Shown: in pieces, positions 40,244-52,211 of the stretch | Numbering within the stretch: the first letter of the stretch is position 1 | How the letters are laid out: each line of letters begins with the position of its first letter | NCBI RefSeq assembly: GCF_020623625.1 | Contig: NC_060200.1 | Span: forward strand, 2,038,501 to 2,102,500 | Reading direction: 5' to 3' | Length of the DNA stretch: 64,000 nucleotides | Source of the DNA: Saccharomycodes ludwigii | Taxonomy: Eukaryota > Ascomycota > Saccharomycetes > Saccharomycodales > Saccharomycodaceae | Made by a program: the position numbers and the translations under genes | Notes under the pieces: generated by a model | The model's input: only the letters and a program-made list of their open reading frames with translations | Told to the model about the DNA's origin: nothing | The model's database searches: none

Positions 40244-41299
40244 TCATTTGTTGTTATCCAATAATTGAACTACTTCTTCTTGATCTGTAACCACCGGAGA
40301 ATTAGTATCCAATAAATTTACAGTATTGACATTATCTGGATCAACTCCTCCTTCTTTACTTACAGTTTTTAATACAAGTTCTTTGGATTTAGAAGATTGT
40401 GTATTAGATTCTATCCATTTAGATATATTGGCACCGCAAACAATCATAACCACTAGGCTTACCAACGCTAAAACACCATATTTCATAGTGTACCATCTTA
40501 ATTGTTCAGTTTCACTTTTAATCTGACCAATTAAATGGGTTCCGATTTTATTATGTAAGCCCTTTAATAGTAAATTCTGTTGTCTATTCAGTAGTGTATT
40601 TTCCAATTTATGATTTTGGAATTCAATTCGGCATTCATTTTTTAGAGATTCGATAACTAGTTGATTTAATTCATCGTCCCAAGTTTTCAAAACTTCATCT
40701 AAATTTAATATGTTTATTCTAGTTTTCAAAAAATGGGAATCTTGTAGATTTTTGATTTCAAATTTCAAATCATTACTAATTTTCTGATACGAATATTTTA
40801 AATTAACCAATTCCATCGATCTCACATATTTATAATTATAAATTGAATAAAACTGGGTGTTCAGTGTATCAATTAACATCTTAATTATTGTTTTACTTTG
40901 CAAGGGGGTAAAATTATTCGCCCTTAACTCATTGTATAGCTTCATAGTATCTAGTTGCCTTGCCGCTGTAGTGGTATGTAAAAAATTTCCTCTTCTTATT
41001 AAAGTATCAGGGGTGGAATCGCCTTGTAAATAATAAATATCCGCTAAGCTATCTGAATGGTCGGTATTGATACCAGTGGTGTCATTATTTTTAAAATTGT
41101 CCAGGATAATCTTCTTTTTTTTATCTTTATCAATAGAATTAATATTGAGGTTATCTGATGCTAAGGGGCCTGTTATAATTCTAAAATATCTTTTTAGGCT
41201 TATTATAGTCTTGATATAGTGATTGTTTTTATTAAGTTTAGTGTTATTAAACAATATTTGGGTTAGCAAAGCTCCACTTTTTTTCCCAAATTTCAGCAT
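40244..41299 (-). CDS. YLR283W homologue, mitochondrial DUF1640/MCUR1-like coiled-coil membrane protein
   Basis: The 351-residue protein has a basic N-terminus (1-45, likely mitochondrial presequence), then the family block ARQLDTMKLYNELRANNFTPLQSKTIIKMLIDTL (in two adjoining parts, 113-146), a long helical/coiled-coil region (165-268) and one membrane segment (274-291, LALVSLVVMIVCG), with a polar tail. This is the layout of DUF1640/MCUR1-type proteins of the inner membrane, which includes S. cerevisiae YLR283W and FMP32. The exact function is unknown. Position agrees with YLR283W, between EFM7 and RSO55. Confidence 0.87.
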   Translation of the reverse strand: MLKFGKKSGALLTQILFNNTKLNKNNHYIKTIISLKRYFRIITGPLASDNLNINSIDKDKKKKIILDNFKNNDTTGINTDHSDSLADIYYLQGDSTPDTLIRRGNFLHTTTAARQLDTMKLYNELRANNFTPLQSKTIIKMLIDTLNTQFYSIYNYKYVRSMELVNLKYSYQKISNDLKFEIKNLQDSHFLKTRINILNLDEVLKTWDDELNQLVIESLKNECRIEFQNHKLENTLLNRQQNLLLKGLHNKIGTHLIGQIKSETEQLRWYTMKYGVLALVSLVVMIVCGANISKWIESNTQSSKSKELVLKTVSKEGGVDPDNVNTVNLLDTNSPVVTDQEEVVQLLDNNK

Positions 41300-41455
41300 T
41301 ATAGTTATAGAATGTTGTTATACAAATGTTTAATCCCAAACAATGTTATTTGGTATTGAATATTAGGTATATGTGATAATCTTGGTAATTCAAACAAATT
41401 TTTTTTTCTAACAAATCAACAAATAGTAGGAGTTTAATTGATAAAAAGCGGAACC

Positions 41456-41486
<31 letters not shown>

Positions 41487-41594
41487 ATAATTTTTTTTTT
41501 CATTTTTTTTTTCTTAAATATATATATATATATTTATGTTAGTGATTCCTTTAAGTTAATAATAGAATAAAAGATAATCAAGTAAAAAAAAAAA

Positions 41595-42137
41595 ATGATC
41601 TATAGCAAAAAACTATTGGGACAGCAAAGACCACTTTTTCTATTAGATGTAATGAAAGGGATAATAAAACAAACTGTATTAATACCCCAAGTTTTGAAAA
41701 TAAGTTGTAGAAATTATGTGAAAAGGAATGAATTGCCAGCTCGGCCCAAAATAACACCGGAAATGGAAAAAGACATTGAAGAAAAATTTATGCATGGTGG
41801 TAGAGGACCTGGTGGACAAAAGATCAATAAAAGTAATAGTAAAGTACAATTGAGACATATACCTACTGGAATTGTTGTTAATTGTCAAGAGACTAGATCA
41901 CGAGATAAAAATAGGAAAATAGCTAGATTAAAACTAGCTATGGAAATAGAAAGATTTAAAAATGATGATAATATGAGTGCAAGAGACATTGGATTATTAA
42001 AGTTGAATCAACAGAATAAGAAAAGTGCAATGAAAAGAAGTCAGTTAAAGCATGAGATTCATAAAAAGGAAAATGAATTAAATAGATTAAAACAGTTAGA
42101 AGATGACGAAGAGCTAATCAAAAAAATGTTTAAATAA
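41595..42137 (+). CDS. RSO55: Mitochondrial ribosome-rescue release factor (ICT1/Rso55-like)
   Basis: The 180-residue protein has the peptidyl-tRNA hydrolase domain of the class I release factor family, including the catalytic GGQ at residues 73-75 in [19 protein letters not shown], and lacks the codon-recognition domain. Such proteins (ICT1/C12orf65 type) free peptides from stalled mitochondrial ribosomes. The basic N-terminus (1-45) is a likely presequence and the basic C-terminal tail (from about 135, Lys-rich helix) fits entry into the mRNA channel. S. cerevisiae Rso55 (YLR281C) is 155 residues; an internal Met at position 20 is a second possible start. Divergent from the YLR283W homologue with 295 bp between. 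Confidence 0.93.
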   Translation: MIYSKKLLGQQRPLFLLDVMKGIIKQTVLIPQVLKISCRNYVKRNELPARPKITPEMEKDIEEKFMHGGRGPGGQKINKSNSKVQLRHIPTGIVVNCQETRSRDKNRKIARLKLAMEIERFKNDDNMSARDIGLLKLNQQNKKSAMKRSQLKHEIHKKENELNRLKQLEDDEELIKKMFK

Positions 42138-42238
42138 GTTTGAAAATGAATTTATTAAAGATAAAATGATAATTATAGCCGCTGAGTTGTATTTATTTTG
42201 GTGGGCGGCTTCAATTCTTTGTTCTCCCTTCGCTTTTT

Positions 42239-42273
<35 letters not shown>

Positions 42274-42488
42274 AATTAAACGTAGAATAAGTTTACTACT
42301 AGTTATTTTCTGTGGTATTTCTCTCTTTCTCGCCTTTTCTTTAAAATTGTAGCTTTTTTTTTTCAATTTAATTTTAATTGCATTCTTTTTCCCTTTTTCC
42401 TCTTTTCAGGTATTACTTTACTCCTTATACTTTCTACAAGGGAAAAATATAAAAAATAAAATATTTATAACCTATAAAAATATAAACC
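42138..42488. other. Intergenic region RSO55 - YLR278C homologue
   Basis: The 351 bp includes a TTTC tetranucleotide run (42237-42273) and pyrimidine-rich sequence. No other element is seen. Confidence 0.55.
42237..42273. repeat. (TTTC)9 microsatellite
   Basis: Nine perfect TTTC units about 215 bp upstream of the zinc-cluster gene. Confidence 0.9.
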
Positions 42489-45400
42489 ATGGGACGTCCT
42501 CCTAAAAATATATCCAACCAAAATATAAAAAGATTTCAACTGGAACTTCAACTGGCTGGTGGAGATACCAAATCTTTACTAAATGACAAAAAGGGAAGAA
42601 GTAAGAGCTGTTTATTGTGTAAGAGAAGAAAACAGAAATGTGATCACATGTTACCAAGTTGCACCTCTTGTTTGAAAAGTGGTGTTAAATGTGTTCAACC
42701 GGATAGATATGAAAATGAAAATGATGAATCTAATAAGAAAAATGATTACACCTTGTTTTTAGAAAAGAAATTAACTTTTTTAGAAAAATTAGTTGAATTA
42801 TCTGATACCAATAGTTTACAATTTCGTAAGAAGCTAGCTGGGTACAAGAAAATTACTCAGTTTCTAGATTCTAAAGCGGATGATTATCAAGATATAATGG
42901 ATAAAGTTATGTCTAATGAGGTAAATAATTTTAAACTTGATAACAATAATAATAATAATAATATACATCTACCCCCACCTAACAAGTCTAGTTTTATACC
43001 TATACTGGGAAATAATAATAATAATAATAATGGCAGCAATAATGATAGGAACAATAACAATAATAATCTTAATAGTAACAACAAAAACAACAATAATAAT
43101 AATAATAATAATAATAATACGCATAATAATAGTACTCATATTACTACGGAAGTTTTGCTAAATTCTAAAGCAAATATTATAAGTGGCTTAAAATCATTGA
43201 GCTCAGATTGTTTAGAATCAATTGATTTTTCCAAATGCATTTTCACAAAGTATAATCTAAAAGAATTTCTATCTTATGATCCAGCTTTCGAATTTGAAGA
43301 ACAACTAAGTAGACAATTTTTAGACACCTTTTTCACCAGGTTACAATTTAAATATCCACTTTTAGATGAAAACGAAATTTATCAATTTCACGAATATTAT
43401 ATTTCAATGAGTAGATCTGGTGTAACCACAAATGTTTCACCGCAGTTTAAATTTCAATCATACGCTCACACAAGCAATAATGACAGTAATACCGTCGTCA
43501 TTAACAGCACCAATAATACTAATAATAATGACAAGAATGACACCAGCAGCGATTATAATACTGCATTTCATTATTGTTGCGGCAGAATGTGGTTGATTTT
43601 TGGAATAAGCGCTTGTTTACACAAAACCACTGGTAAATATAGAGGCTTACCTCCAAATAGATATTTTAGTACAGCGATTAGGCATATAACAAAATGTGAG
43701 AATAGATTAAATGATTGGCAAAAAGTAGAGATTTTAACATTGCTATTACTATATATCATTAGGACTGACAGAGACAGTTTAGAATTATACATTATAATAA
43801 AAGATGTTATGGATATTGCAGTTAATAAATTACATTTAAACAAATGGGATTATGGTGCTGGAAAACAGAGCGAGCATCAATTAGAAGAAGAAGAAGAAAA
43901 AGAAAAAAAGGAAAAAGAAGTTTTATTTTGGCAGAATAGAAAATTGAGAGTTTTTTGGTGTATCTATCTTTTGGAGAGAATGATATGTGTTGCTGTAGGG
44001 AGGCCCTATACCATCAAAGAAAAAGATATAGATTTGCCGTTATTCACAGATCAAAGCTTCATTACAAGCAGACATGTACCAACTGCAACAATTACTCCTG
44101 TTACAGATAATAATACATCGAGGGTGCATTTTATTAACCAAGCTTTGAAATTGAAGCGCATAGAATCTAGATTTGTGGAAAGTTTAAATTTGTTAAAATT
44201 TAATGAAACAACTAGTGCCAAAGATGCCTTTTCTACTATGCACAAAAATCAATTACCTCAGGTGGAAAAATATTTTGAAGAACTAGAAGTTTGGAGATCT
44301 TCATGCTCTAAAAATGCCGTTCGTGATTTTGAAAACGAAACATTGAAATTATACTATTATAGAGCGGTCAGATTATTAATCCAACCATTTTTCCTTGAAT
44401 TATTAAAGCCTGAAGATAGACTATTTCGTGAATGTCAAGCGGCTGCCGGACAAATCTGCCAACTGTATAAAATATTTCATCAAAAAACTGTTTATGGTCA
44501 TTCAACGCCAGCTGTGCACACAGTGTTTACTGCCGGTTTAACATTAGTGTATTGTTTGTGGTTAGCTAAGAATTTTGATGATGAACGTAGGAGGAGATTG
44601 GGTGATTCAGCCAAACACACGAGGCCAGCGATGAGTGCCACATTATTTGCTATTTTTGACGATTTAAGGGCCTGCTCTGTTTGTTTATACGTCATGGCTG
44701 AACGTAGTAAATTTGCTATTACCTACAGAGATACATTTGACCAGCTCATGAACTGTACGATTGGTAATTTAATAGAGAGATGTGGTCCAGATGCATCAGA
44801 GTTAATTAGTGTTGGAAGCGGTAAGATTTCTGTTAATAATGGTAATAATAGTTCTGCTTGGCGTAAACGTCATTACCAGCATCGTCATCATAATCGAATC
44901 CATCTTCCAGCAAATTTTAATGTTGCTAGTAGTGATAATCCTGAATTTTTTAACGACAACAATACTAAAACTATGGGTGCATCAATGATACGTGCTGATA
45001 CTGCTACTGCCACTGGTACCAGCAATTCCGTTAACATGAGTAATTCTATCACCTCTTTTGGTATGCCTCCCGCTATCGACAGGAAATTTGGGAAATCCCA
45101 ACAAAAAGAGCATGTTGGGTTTTTGCAAAATATGCTTATTGATAAAGAAGAAGTTAAAGAACGAAAAAGAAAACGTGGTGTATTGAAAAAAACCATGGTT
45201 CCTAAAAGTTTATCTCATTTATTGGATTATGATGATGATGACTATGATGATGGTGATGATGGTGATGACTATGATGATGGTGATGATGGTGATGATGGTG
45301 ATGATGATGACGATGACGCTAGTGTTGATGAGGGTGGACAGAAACATAAAAAGCAGAATGAATCTACAGGACAGAATATCATTCCTAAACATGATGTTTT

Positions 45401-46814
45401 TGAGGTTGACACCTCCAGTACCAAAAACATTACTACTATTAATAATAAAAAGAATAGCACCATTGATCAAGACAATAATATCAAGAATAATGCCAATACA
45501 AAATACAGAAAATTAAATAAACCCATTAACAACAACAATTGCGGAATAACAATACATTCAGAACAACGAACACCTAACGAAAGTAGTAGTCACTCTGTTT
45601 CATCAGATTCTATTTCCCCAAAGTTTATTATTCAAAAACCTATCATTAATTTTACTGAAGAGGAATGGCAAGATTTACAGACTCAGGCATTATTACAACA
45701 ACAGATGGGGCAACAAACATTACAAGCATATTTGCTGAATATGAACTATGGCAACAATAACGCTTGCGGTAAACTTCCTTCGACAATTAAAGATACCACT
45801 AATTTAAATTCTTTTCCATTTGAAACAAAACCGATAAAAAACATTCCAAACCTTGGTACTGATAGCAACAATATTACTGCTTTCAGTGAAAACATTTTCC
45901 AAAATGCTGTTCCAACAGTATCTCAGCATCAAAATAACATTAGTGCTAATAATGTTACTTGTGATTCAGACAATAGTAAGCTTGGTGCTATATTGCCTAC
46001 TTTAGATGCAGGAACAGCACCGAATACTAGTAATAATGTTTTTCAATCTGCTCCAACTGGTTCAGTGCCAACTGTGACGTCATGTGTAACTGAATATAGC
46101 GATAATAATAATGGTGACAATACTAGTAATAAATTTGGTAATATTAATGATCCATATAAGAATAATAATAACAACAAAGATAATGTACAAGTTGATGGTA
46201 CCGCTGTCTCGTTTCTGAACGCCTTATCGCTAAATTTTGGCATTCAAAATATGATTAGTAATATATCCCAGTGGACTTCTTCAAATAATAATAACATTAC
46301 ACATTTAGACTACAGTTCGCGAAATACTAATGCCAATAATAATAATGTTGATGATAATGCACACATTAATAATGCTAATAATAATTCCGGTAATAATAAT
46401 ACTAATTATAATAATAATATAGGTATTGATGGAAATTTTTACATTCCTAATAGAGATAATCTACCAACCATGACACAAAATGAATTTTTAAGCCAATACC
46501 GCAATAAAATGTATTTTAAGTCTGAAGAACAAGCTAATTCGTATTTTATCATGGAAAACAAAACTAATTATGTTGCAGCAGGTACAATTGAAGACCGTAA
46601 TAGACAGATTTCTATGAACAATGCTAGTAACATAATAAATAGTCCACATGTTACTTCACCACTTCCTTTTTCCAATACTAATACCGTTGAAAATAATAAT
46701 AATGCCGTGAATGCTATTAATCGCGGTAATCCTCTTCATTATGGAAGTACTGCAGATAATACTCAACATGTACAAAAAAATAAGAATATTAACGAAAATA
46801 ATAATACCAACGAA

Positions 46815-46902
<88 letters not shown>

Positions 46903-46973
46903 GGCTACGGTTTGTTCCTCCTCCAACTGAAGAGTTTTGGACAGTTAACGATGATTACGGTTTTCTAGCATAA
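42489..46973 (+). CDS. Zn2Cys6 transcription factor, YLR278C homologue
   Basis: This 1494-residue protein has a zinc-cluster DNA-binding domain near the start: cysteines C41, C44, C51, C58, C61 and C68 with the basic KRRKQK spacer. Residues about 255-760 form the fungal-specific regulatory domain (RMWLIFGISACLHKT, RPYTIKEKDIDLPLF, YYYRAVRLLIQPFFLEL). The rest is Asn-, Asp- and Ser-rich, with an Asp/Gly block (about 915-940) and an Asn run of over 30 residues close to the end. The C-terminal FVPPPTEEFWTVNDDYGFL fits an acidic-aromatic activation segment. S. cerevisiae YLR278C (1341 residues) is the syntenic counterpart; its targets are not established. Confidence 0.9.
45226..45320 (+). repeat. 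GAT/GGT repeat encoding Asp/Gly in the zinc-cluster gene
   Basis: Repeated GATGATGGTGATGATGGTGAT-like units encode a YDDGDDGDD pattern. Internal duplications of 15-18 bp are visible. Confidence 0.8.
46817..46899 (+). repeat. (AAT)n repeat encoding an Asn run
   Basis: About 27 perfect AAT codons extend Asn/Glu-rich sequence at the C-terminus of the zinc-cluster protein. Perfect repetition of one codon suggests recent or ongoing length change. Confidence 0.9.
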
Positions 46974-47613
46974 AATTTTTTTTTTTTTTTATTTTCAAGA
47001 TTCAAATAAACGGAGTTCTTTCATTTAACTTATTATTGACTTTTCTAAACTTTTTTTTTTTTTATTTTCATAAAAGCATTATCTTAAGTAATTGATCTAC
47101 TTTAGATTTAGAAATTAAAAAAAAAAAAAAAAAAAAAACAGCTAGATATAAAAATGTACCCCCATATTAACGAGGACTTGTATTCAGAGATACACTATGT
47201 GTGGTTATTGGTGTATTCGTTTCAACTGCTTCCAACCAGAGTCGAACTGATGATCTCCACATTACTAGTGTGGCGCCTTACCAACTTGGCCATAGAAGCA
47301 TATTTTCTGATGAGGTTGGTATTCAGTGAATTTTTTTATTCACGTTATAAACGTTGAGAATTGGGATATATAAATGGTGAAATATAATAATTTTGTTCAA
47401 TTTTTTTTTTTTATTTTTTATTTTTTATTTTTTCCCTTCTCTTTACAAAAATATATTATAATATCTTAAACAGAAACAAAGAACAAACAAAAATCTTTTA
47501 AAAATAATAATACCCCTAAAGCATCAGCTTCTAATTATTTTTTGGGATCTGTATCTTGATACAAAGTTACTTATTGTTTTTCCTTTTTCCTATTTGTTTC
47601 TAACTTTTCAACA
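46974..47613. other. Intergenic region with tRNA-Thr, YLR278C homologue - YSH1
   Basis: The 640 bp contains T runs, a poly-A run (47117-47138) that lies downstream of the minus-strand tRNA on its coding strand as poly-T, tRNA-Thr at 47227-47299, and T/TTTA-rich sequence before YSH1. Confidence 0.6.
47227..47299 (-). tRNA. tRNA-Thr (AGT), no intron
   Basis: The 73-nt gene reads 5' GCTTCTATGGCCAAGTTGG on the minus strand. The acceptor stem is GCTTCTA with TGGAAGC, discriminator A. The anticodon stem CCACA/TGTGG closes the loop CTAGTAA with anticodon AGT (complement of 47264-47266). The T loop TTCGACT pairs in a stem with one G-U. It closely matches yeast tRNA-Thr(AGU), differing mostly in the T stem. 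Confidence 0.97.
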
Positions 47614-49953
47614 ATGCAAAATAATAACACAGGAACAACTACAAATGACAATTTTCAATTCTTTGGGTTAGGTGGTAGTAATGAAGTCGGTCGATCATGT
47701 CATGTAATTCGTTACAAGGGTAAAACAGTGATGTTAGATGCAGGTGTTCATCCAGCTTATAGAGGTATGGCATCTTTGCCATTTTATGATGAAATTGATT
47801 TGAGTACTATTGATGTTTTATTAATTTCACACTTTCATTTAGATCATGCTGCCTCGCTACCATATGTTATGCAAAAGACTAATTTCAAAGGTAGAGTATT
47901 TATGACACATCCCACTAAAGCAATTTATAGATGGCTATTAAAGGACTTTGTCCGTGTAACTAGTTTAAGTAATAACGCCAACTCAAATATTCGCACTTCC
48001 AATGACGATGACAATTTATACAATGATACCGATCTAGTTGAATCATTTGATAGGATTGAAACAATTGACTATCATTCTACAATGGACATAAGTGGCATTA
48101 AGTTTACGGCATATCATGCAGGACATGTTTTAGGTGCAGCTATGTTCCAAATTGAAATTGCTGGGTTAAGGATATTATTTACCGGAGATTATTCAAGAGA
48201 AGTCGACAGGCACTTAAATAGTGCAGAGGTACCTCCATTTTCCACAGATGTCTTGATTGTAGAAAGTACATTTGGTACAGCTACTCATGAGCCAAGAATT
48301 ACACGAGAAAGAAAACTAACTTCATTAATACACAACACCGTAGTCAAAGGGGGTAGGGTTTTATTACCCGTGTTTGCATTAGGTAGAGCCCAAGAATTGC
48401 TATTGATTTTAGATGAATATTGGACGCAACATAGCAATGACTTGGGAAATGGACAAGTTCCTATTTACTATGCGTCTAATTTGGCTAGAAAATGCTTAAA
48501 TGTTTTTCAAACCTATATTAATATGATGAATGACAATATTCGCAAGAAATTTAGAGATTCTAAAACAAACCCCTTTATTTTTAAAAACATTTTATATTTG
48601 AAAAATATAGATGATTTCCAGGATTTTGGTCCAAGTGTTATGTTGGCTTCTCCAGGTATGTTACAAAACGGTGTGTCTAGAGATTTGTTAGAAAAATGGT
48701 GTCCAGAGGAGAAAAACTTGGTTTTAATTACTGGGTATTCTATTGAGGGTACAATGGCTAAGTTTTTAATGTTACAACCAGATCACATACCGTCTATAAA
48801 TAATCCAGATATTAGTGTGCCAAGAAGATGTCAAGTGGAGGAAATTTCATTTGCCGCTCATGTGGATTTCCAAGAAAATTTGGATTTTATTGAGCAAGTC
48901 GGTGCTGGTAAAATTATATTGGTTCATGGAGAATCTAATCCTATGGGAAGATTAAAATCCGCTTTGTTGTCCAATTTTAAAAATTTGAAAAATACTGAAA
49001 AAGAGGTTAAGGTTTATAATCCTAGGAATTGTGTTTTGATCAGCTTGGAATTTAAGGGGGTTAAAGTAGCTAAAGCTATTGGTAATTTGGCAGATGAAAT
49101 TAGTAGTAAATTATTAACTGATGAAGACATTAGAAAGGAAGACAATGACGGTATTAAAACCAAAAAAAATGAAAACGAAAATGAAAATGAAAATGAACGG
49201 GTAGAAGACGAAGAGAACAGTTCACAGGGATTAGTAGTATCAGGTATTCTTGTTTCGGATGAAAAGACTTTTGACTTGAATTTAGTTTCCTTGACAGATA
49301 TACGAGAGCATCATGTTGATTTAAAGACCACCATTTTAAAGGAGCGTCAAAGTGTTACACTTGGATGCAAAAAAGACTTAATATATTGGCATTTACTTCA
49401 AATGTTTGGTTCTGTAGATGTATTAATTGATGATGATAATGTTACCAATATCAAAGAGACTGATCTCCGAGAGAATAAAGTCAACGGTGAACTGGAAATC
49501 ATGATTATGAAGAGTATTAAATTGCACATGGTAGACTCATTGGCTACCTTGGAATGGGTGCAAAGTGCAATTAATGACACAGTTGCTGATAGTGTGATGG
49601 CTATTCTATTAAGTGTTGAGTCGTCACCCGCAAGCGTCAAATTGAGTTCACACACTCATGATCACCATCATGATCATCACCATGAAGAAGATCAGATATT
49701 ATTAAGAATACAACAGATTGCAAATGTTTTCAAGGAACAGTTCGGTGATACATTTACCCTATTAATGGATAAGGAGGAAATAGGAGGATCTCCTAAAGAG
49801 GATATTAAAGGTTTAATAACCATAAATGAGTCCATGACTGCTAAGATAAATTTTACCACATTAAAAGTAGAAGAATGCACGTCTAAACCTTTAAAGGGAA
49901 GGATAGAGAGTATTTTAAAAATTGGATCTGATTTAGTTACGCCTTTATGTTAA
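47614..49953 (+). CDS. YSH1: Cleavage and polyadenylation endonuclease Ysh1 (CPSF73)
   Basis: This 779-residue protein (same length as S. cerevisiae Ysh1) is the nuclease that cuts pre-mRNA before poly(A) addition. The metallo-beta-lactamase zinc motif HFHLDHA is at 73-79 (H73, H75, D77, H78), with further ligands in TAYHAGHVLGAAMF and LFTGDYSRE. The beta-CASP part includes LLPVFALGRAQELL, VMLASPGMLQNG, TGYSIEGT and SFAAHVDFQEN. The C-terminal third has an acidic Glu/Asn linker and a His/Asp run (HDHHHDHHHEE) before the last ordered segment. In S. cerevisiae the C-terminal part has a duplicate, SYC1 (YOR179C), on the other track; here there is one gene. Confidence 0.98.
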   Translation: MQNNNTGTTTNDNFQFFGLGGSNEVGRSCHVIRYKGKTVMLDAGVHPAYRGMASLPFYDEIDLSTIDVLLISHFHLDHAASLPYVMQKTNFKGRVFMTHPTKAIYRWLLKDFVRVTSLSNNANSNIRTSNDDDNLYNDTDLVESFDRIETIDYHSTMDISGIKFTAYHAGHVLGAAMFQIEIAGLRILFTGDYSREVDRHLNSAEVPPFSTDVLIVESTFGTATHEPRITRERKLTSLIHNTVVKGGRVLLPVFALGRAQELLLILDEYWTQHSNDLGNGQVPIYYASNLARKCLNVFQTYINMMNDNIRKKFRDSKTNPFIFKNILYLKNIDDFQDFGPSVMLASPGMLQNGVSRDLLEKWCPEEKNLVLITGYSIEGTMAKFLMLQPDHIPSINNPDISVPRRCQVEEISFAAHVDFQENLDFIEQVGAGKIILVHGESNPMGRLKSALLSNFKNLKNTEKEVKVYNPRNCVLISLEFKGVKVAKAIGNLADEISSKLLTDEDIRKEDNDGIKTKKNENENENENERVEDEENSSQGLVVSGILVSDEKTFDLNLVSLTDIREHHVDLKTTILKERQSVTLGCKKDLIYWHLLQMFGSVDVLIDDDNVTNIKETDLRENKVNGELEIMIMKSIKLHMVDSLATLEWVQSAINDTVADSVMAILLSVESSPASVKLSSHTHDHHHDHHHEEDQILLRIQQIANVFKEQFGDTFTLLMDKEEIGGSPKEDIKGLITINESMTAKINFTTLKVEECTSKPLKGRIESILKIGSDLVTPLC

Positions 49954-50369
49954 AACTTATGTAATTTACTAGTTAGTAATAGTGGTTGAAATATTTCTTT
50001 TAGTTAAGGGAGGGAAGAACTTTAGTTTTTTTTTTTCATTTTCAGCTTTCTTGATTATTTAAAATAGGCATTCGTTATTCATGAAGCCTTTTGACTTGTG
50101 TATCTTTTTTAGGCCAAAAAAAAAGAAAAGAAAAAAAGAAAAAAAAAAAAAAAAAAGAAAAAAAGAAAAAAAAAGAAAAAAAAAAAAAAGAAAAAAAGAA
50201 ACGTATTTTTTTTCTCCAATTTTTTAATAACATGCTTCTACATACTATATATATATATACATATATAGATATTAAATACTCATTTGCACGTATATTTCAT
50301 TTTTCGTATTATCTTACATAAGCAAATAAAAGCTTATCATAAATTTAAAATATCAAAATCTGCAACAAT
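49954..50369. other. Intergenic region YSH1 - DBP9
   Basis: The 416 bp has a long A/AAAG purine tract (50115-50201) and TA repeats (about 50248-50270). It includes the YSH1 3' end and the DBP9 promoter. No other gene is seen. Confidence 0.55.
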
Positions 50370-52211
50370 ATGGACAATAACGGCGGTTTAACAACAGTTC
50401 CCGATTCATATATCGATAATTCAGCGACCTTTGCTTCATTCCAATTAGATACAAGATTACAGCAAGCTTTAAAAAGCAATGGCTTTAATAACCCGACATT
50501 AATTCAATCTAGTGCAATTCCACTAGCATTACAACAAAAAAGAGACATTATTGCCAAAGCAGCCACAGGCTCAGGTAAAACTTTGGCCTACTTAATACCA
50601 GTTATTCAAATTATCTTGGAACACAAAAAAATAAATAACCACAATATTGCAGCTGCGGGTGATGGTGATGGTGATGGTGATGGTTCTGCAAGTACCATGG
50701 GAATTGTTTTGGTTCCTACCAGGGAACTAGCTGAACAAGTGTACAAGGTTTTACAAAAGCTGTGTATGTTTTGTTCCACGGAAATACACTCATTGAATTT
50801 GTCGTCCAGTATTACAGAAAATGTAATTAACTCTTTGTTAATGGAATCACCAGATATTGTTATTTGCACACCGGCTAGATTGGTACAATATTTGAATACA
50901 ACTAATCAGGCATTTTCCTTGAAAAACTTGAAATTTCTAGTTATTGATGAAGTCGACTTAATATTGACATTTGGGTACCAAGATGATTTGGAAAAGATTG
51001 CTGAATTCTTGCCTTTAAAGAAAAATTTACAAACTTTCTTAATGAGTGCTACGTTAAATGATGATATCCAAGTTTTAAAAAACAAGTTTTGCCGATCACC
51101 AGCCATTTTGAAACTAAATGATAACGAAATTAATAAAGATAAATCTAAATTGGTCCAATATTATGTTAAAGTTGGCGAATTTGATAAATTTTTATTATGT
51201 TATGTTATTTTCAAACTAGGTTTAATTAAGGGGAAAACTTTAATATTTGTTAATAACATTGATAGAGGCTATAGATTAAAGTTGGTTTTGGAGCAATTTG
51301 GCATTAAATCTTGCATTTTGAACAGTGAGTTGCCTGTAAACTCTAGACAACATATTGTTGATGAATTCAACAAAAATGTTTATCATTTGTTAATCGCCAC
51401 GGATGATACAGAATATATTAGGGAAGAAGATGAAGAGGAAAAAGAAGGGGGAGAAAAGGGGGAGAATGAAAATAAAGAAAAAGAATCACAAAATGAATTG
51501 GACAAAGAAACGGAAAGCAAGAATAATAAAAAATCTAAAGTTCACAAAGATAAAGAATATGGTGTTTCTCGTGGTGTTGATTTTAAAAATGTTTCATGTG
51601 TTTTAAACTTTGATTTACCCACTACTGCCAAATCGTATGTACATAGGATAGGTAGAACCGCACGTGCAGGTAAATCAGGCACTGCTATTTCGTTTGTAGT
51701 ACCTTTAAAGGAATTTGGCAAACATAAACCATCATCATTACCAACTGCTAAAAAGGACGAAAAGATATTAAGTAGAATTATTAAACAGCAATCTAAGTTA
51801 GGCTTTGAAATGCAACCTTATTCTTTTGACATTAAACAGATGGAAGGTTTTAGATACAGAATGGAAGATGGGTTCCGTGCAGTAACACAAGTATCAGTTA
51901 GAGAGGCTCGTATTAAGGAATTAAAACAAGAATTGTTGGCTAGTGATAAATTAAAAAGACATTTTGAAGAAAATCCACAAGATTTGCAGAGTTTGAGACA
52001 TGATAAAGAGTTACATCCTTCACGAGTACAACAGCATTTAAAAAGGGTTCCAGAATATTTATTGCCTGAAAACGCAAGAGCTGACAAAAAAAAAATTGGG
52101 TTTATTCCGTTTTATAATGCCAACAAACGGAGAAAAAATACTAATAAAGTTAACAAAAAGAGAGGATTTAATAATAAGGGTAAAAGTGATCCATTGAAGA
52201 ACTTTAAATAA
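50370..52211 (+). CDS. DBP9: DEAD-box RNA helicase Dbp9 (60S ribosome assembly)
   Basis: This 613-residue nucleolar helicase works in large-subunit ribosome assembly. Motifs: Q motif ([10 protein letters not shown], 42-51), I ATGSGKT (65-71), Ia PTRELA, II DEVD (193-196), III SAT (226-228), V near VSRGVDF (399-405) and [12 protein letters not shown] (425-434). Motif II is DEVD and not DEAD, which I believe is usual for Dbp9. Two low-complexity insertions stand out: GDGDGDGDG at 98-106 between I and Ia, and a charged Glu/Lys stretch (348-395) directly before motif V. The C-terminus is Lys/Arg-rich. Position agrees with YLR276C. Confidence 0.96.
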   Translation: MDNNGGLTTVPDSYIDNSATFASFQLDTRLQQALKSNGFNNPTLIQSSAIPLALQQKRDIIAKAATGSGKTLAYLIPVIQIILEHKKINNHNIAAAGDGDGDGDGSASTMGIVLVPTRELAEQVYKVLQKLCMFCSTEIHSLNLSSSITENVINSLLMESPDIVICTPARLVQYLNTTNQAFSLKNLKFLVIDEVDLILTFGYQDDLEKIAEFLPLKKNLQTFLMSATLNDDIQVLKNKFCRSPAILKLNDNEINKDKSKLVQYYVKVGEFDKFLLCYVIFKLGLIKGKTLIFVNNIDRGYRLKLVLEQFGIKSCILNSELPVNSRQHIVDEFNKNVYHLLIATDDTEYIREEDEEEKEGGEKGENENKEKESQNELDKETESKNNKKSKVHKDKEYGVSRGVDFKNVSCVLNFDLPTTAKSYVHRIGRTARAGKSGTAISFVVPLKEFGKHKPSSLPTAKKDEKILSRIIKQQSKLGFEMQPYSFDIKQMEGFRYRMEDGFRAVTQVSVREARIKELKQELLASDKLKRHFEENPQDLQSLRHDKELHPSRVQQHLKRVPEYLLPENARADKKKIGFIPFYNANKRRKNTNKVNKKRGFNNKGKSDPLKNFK

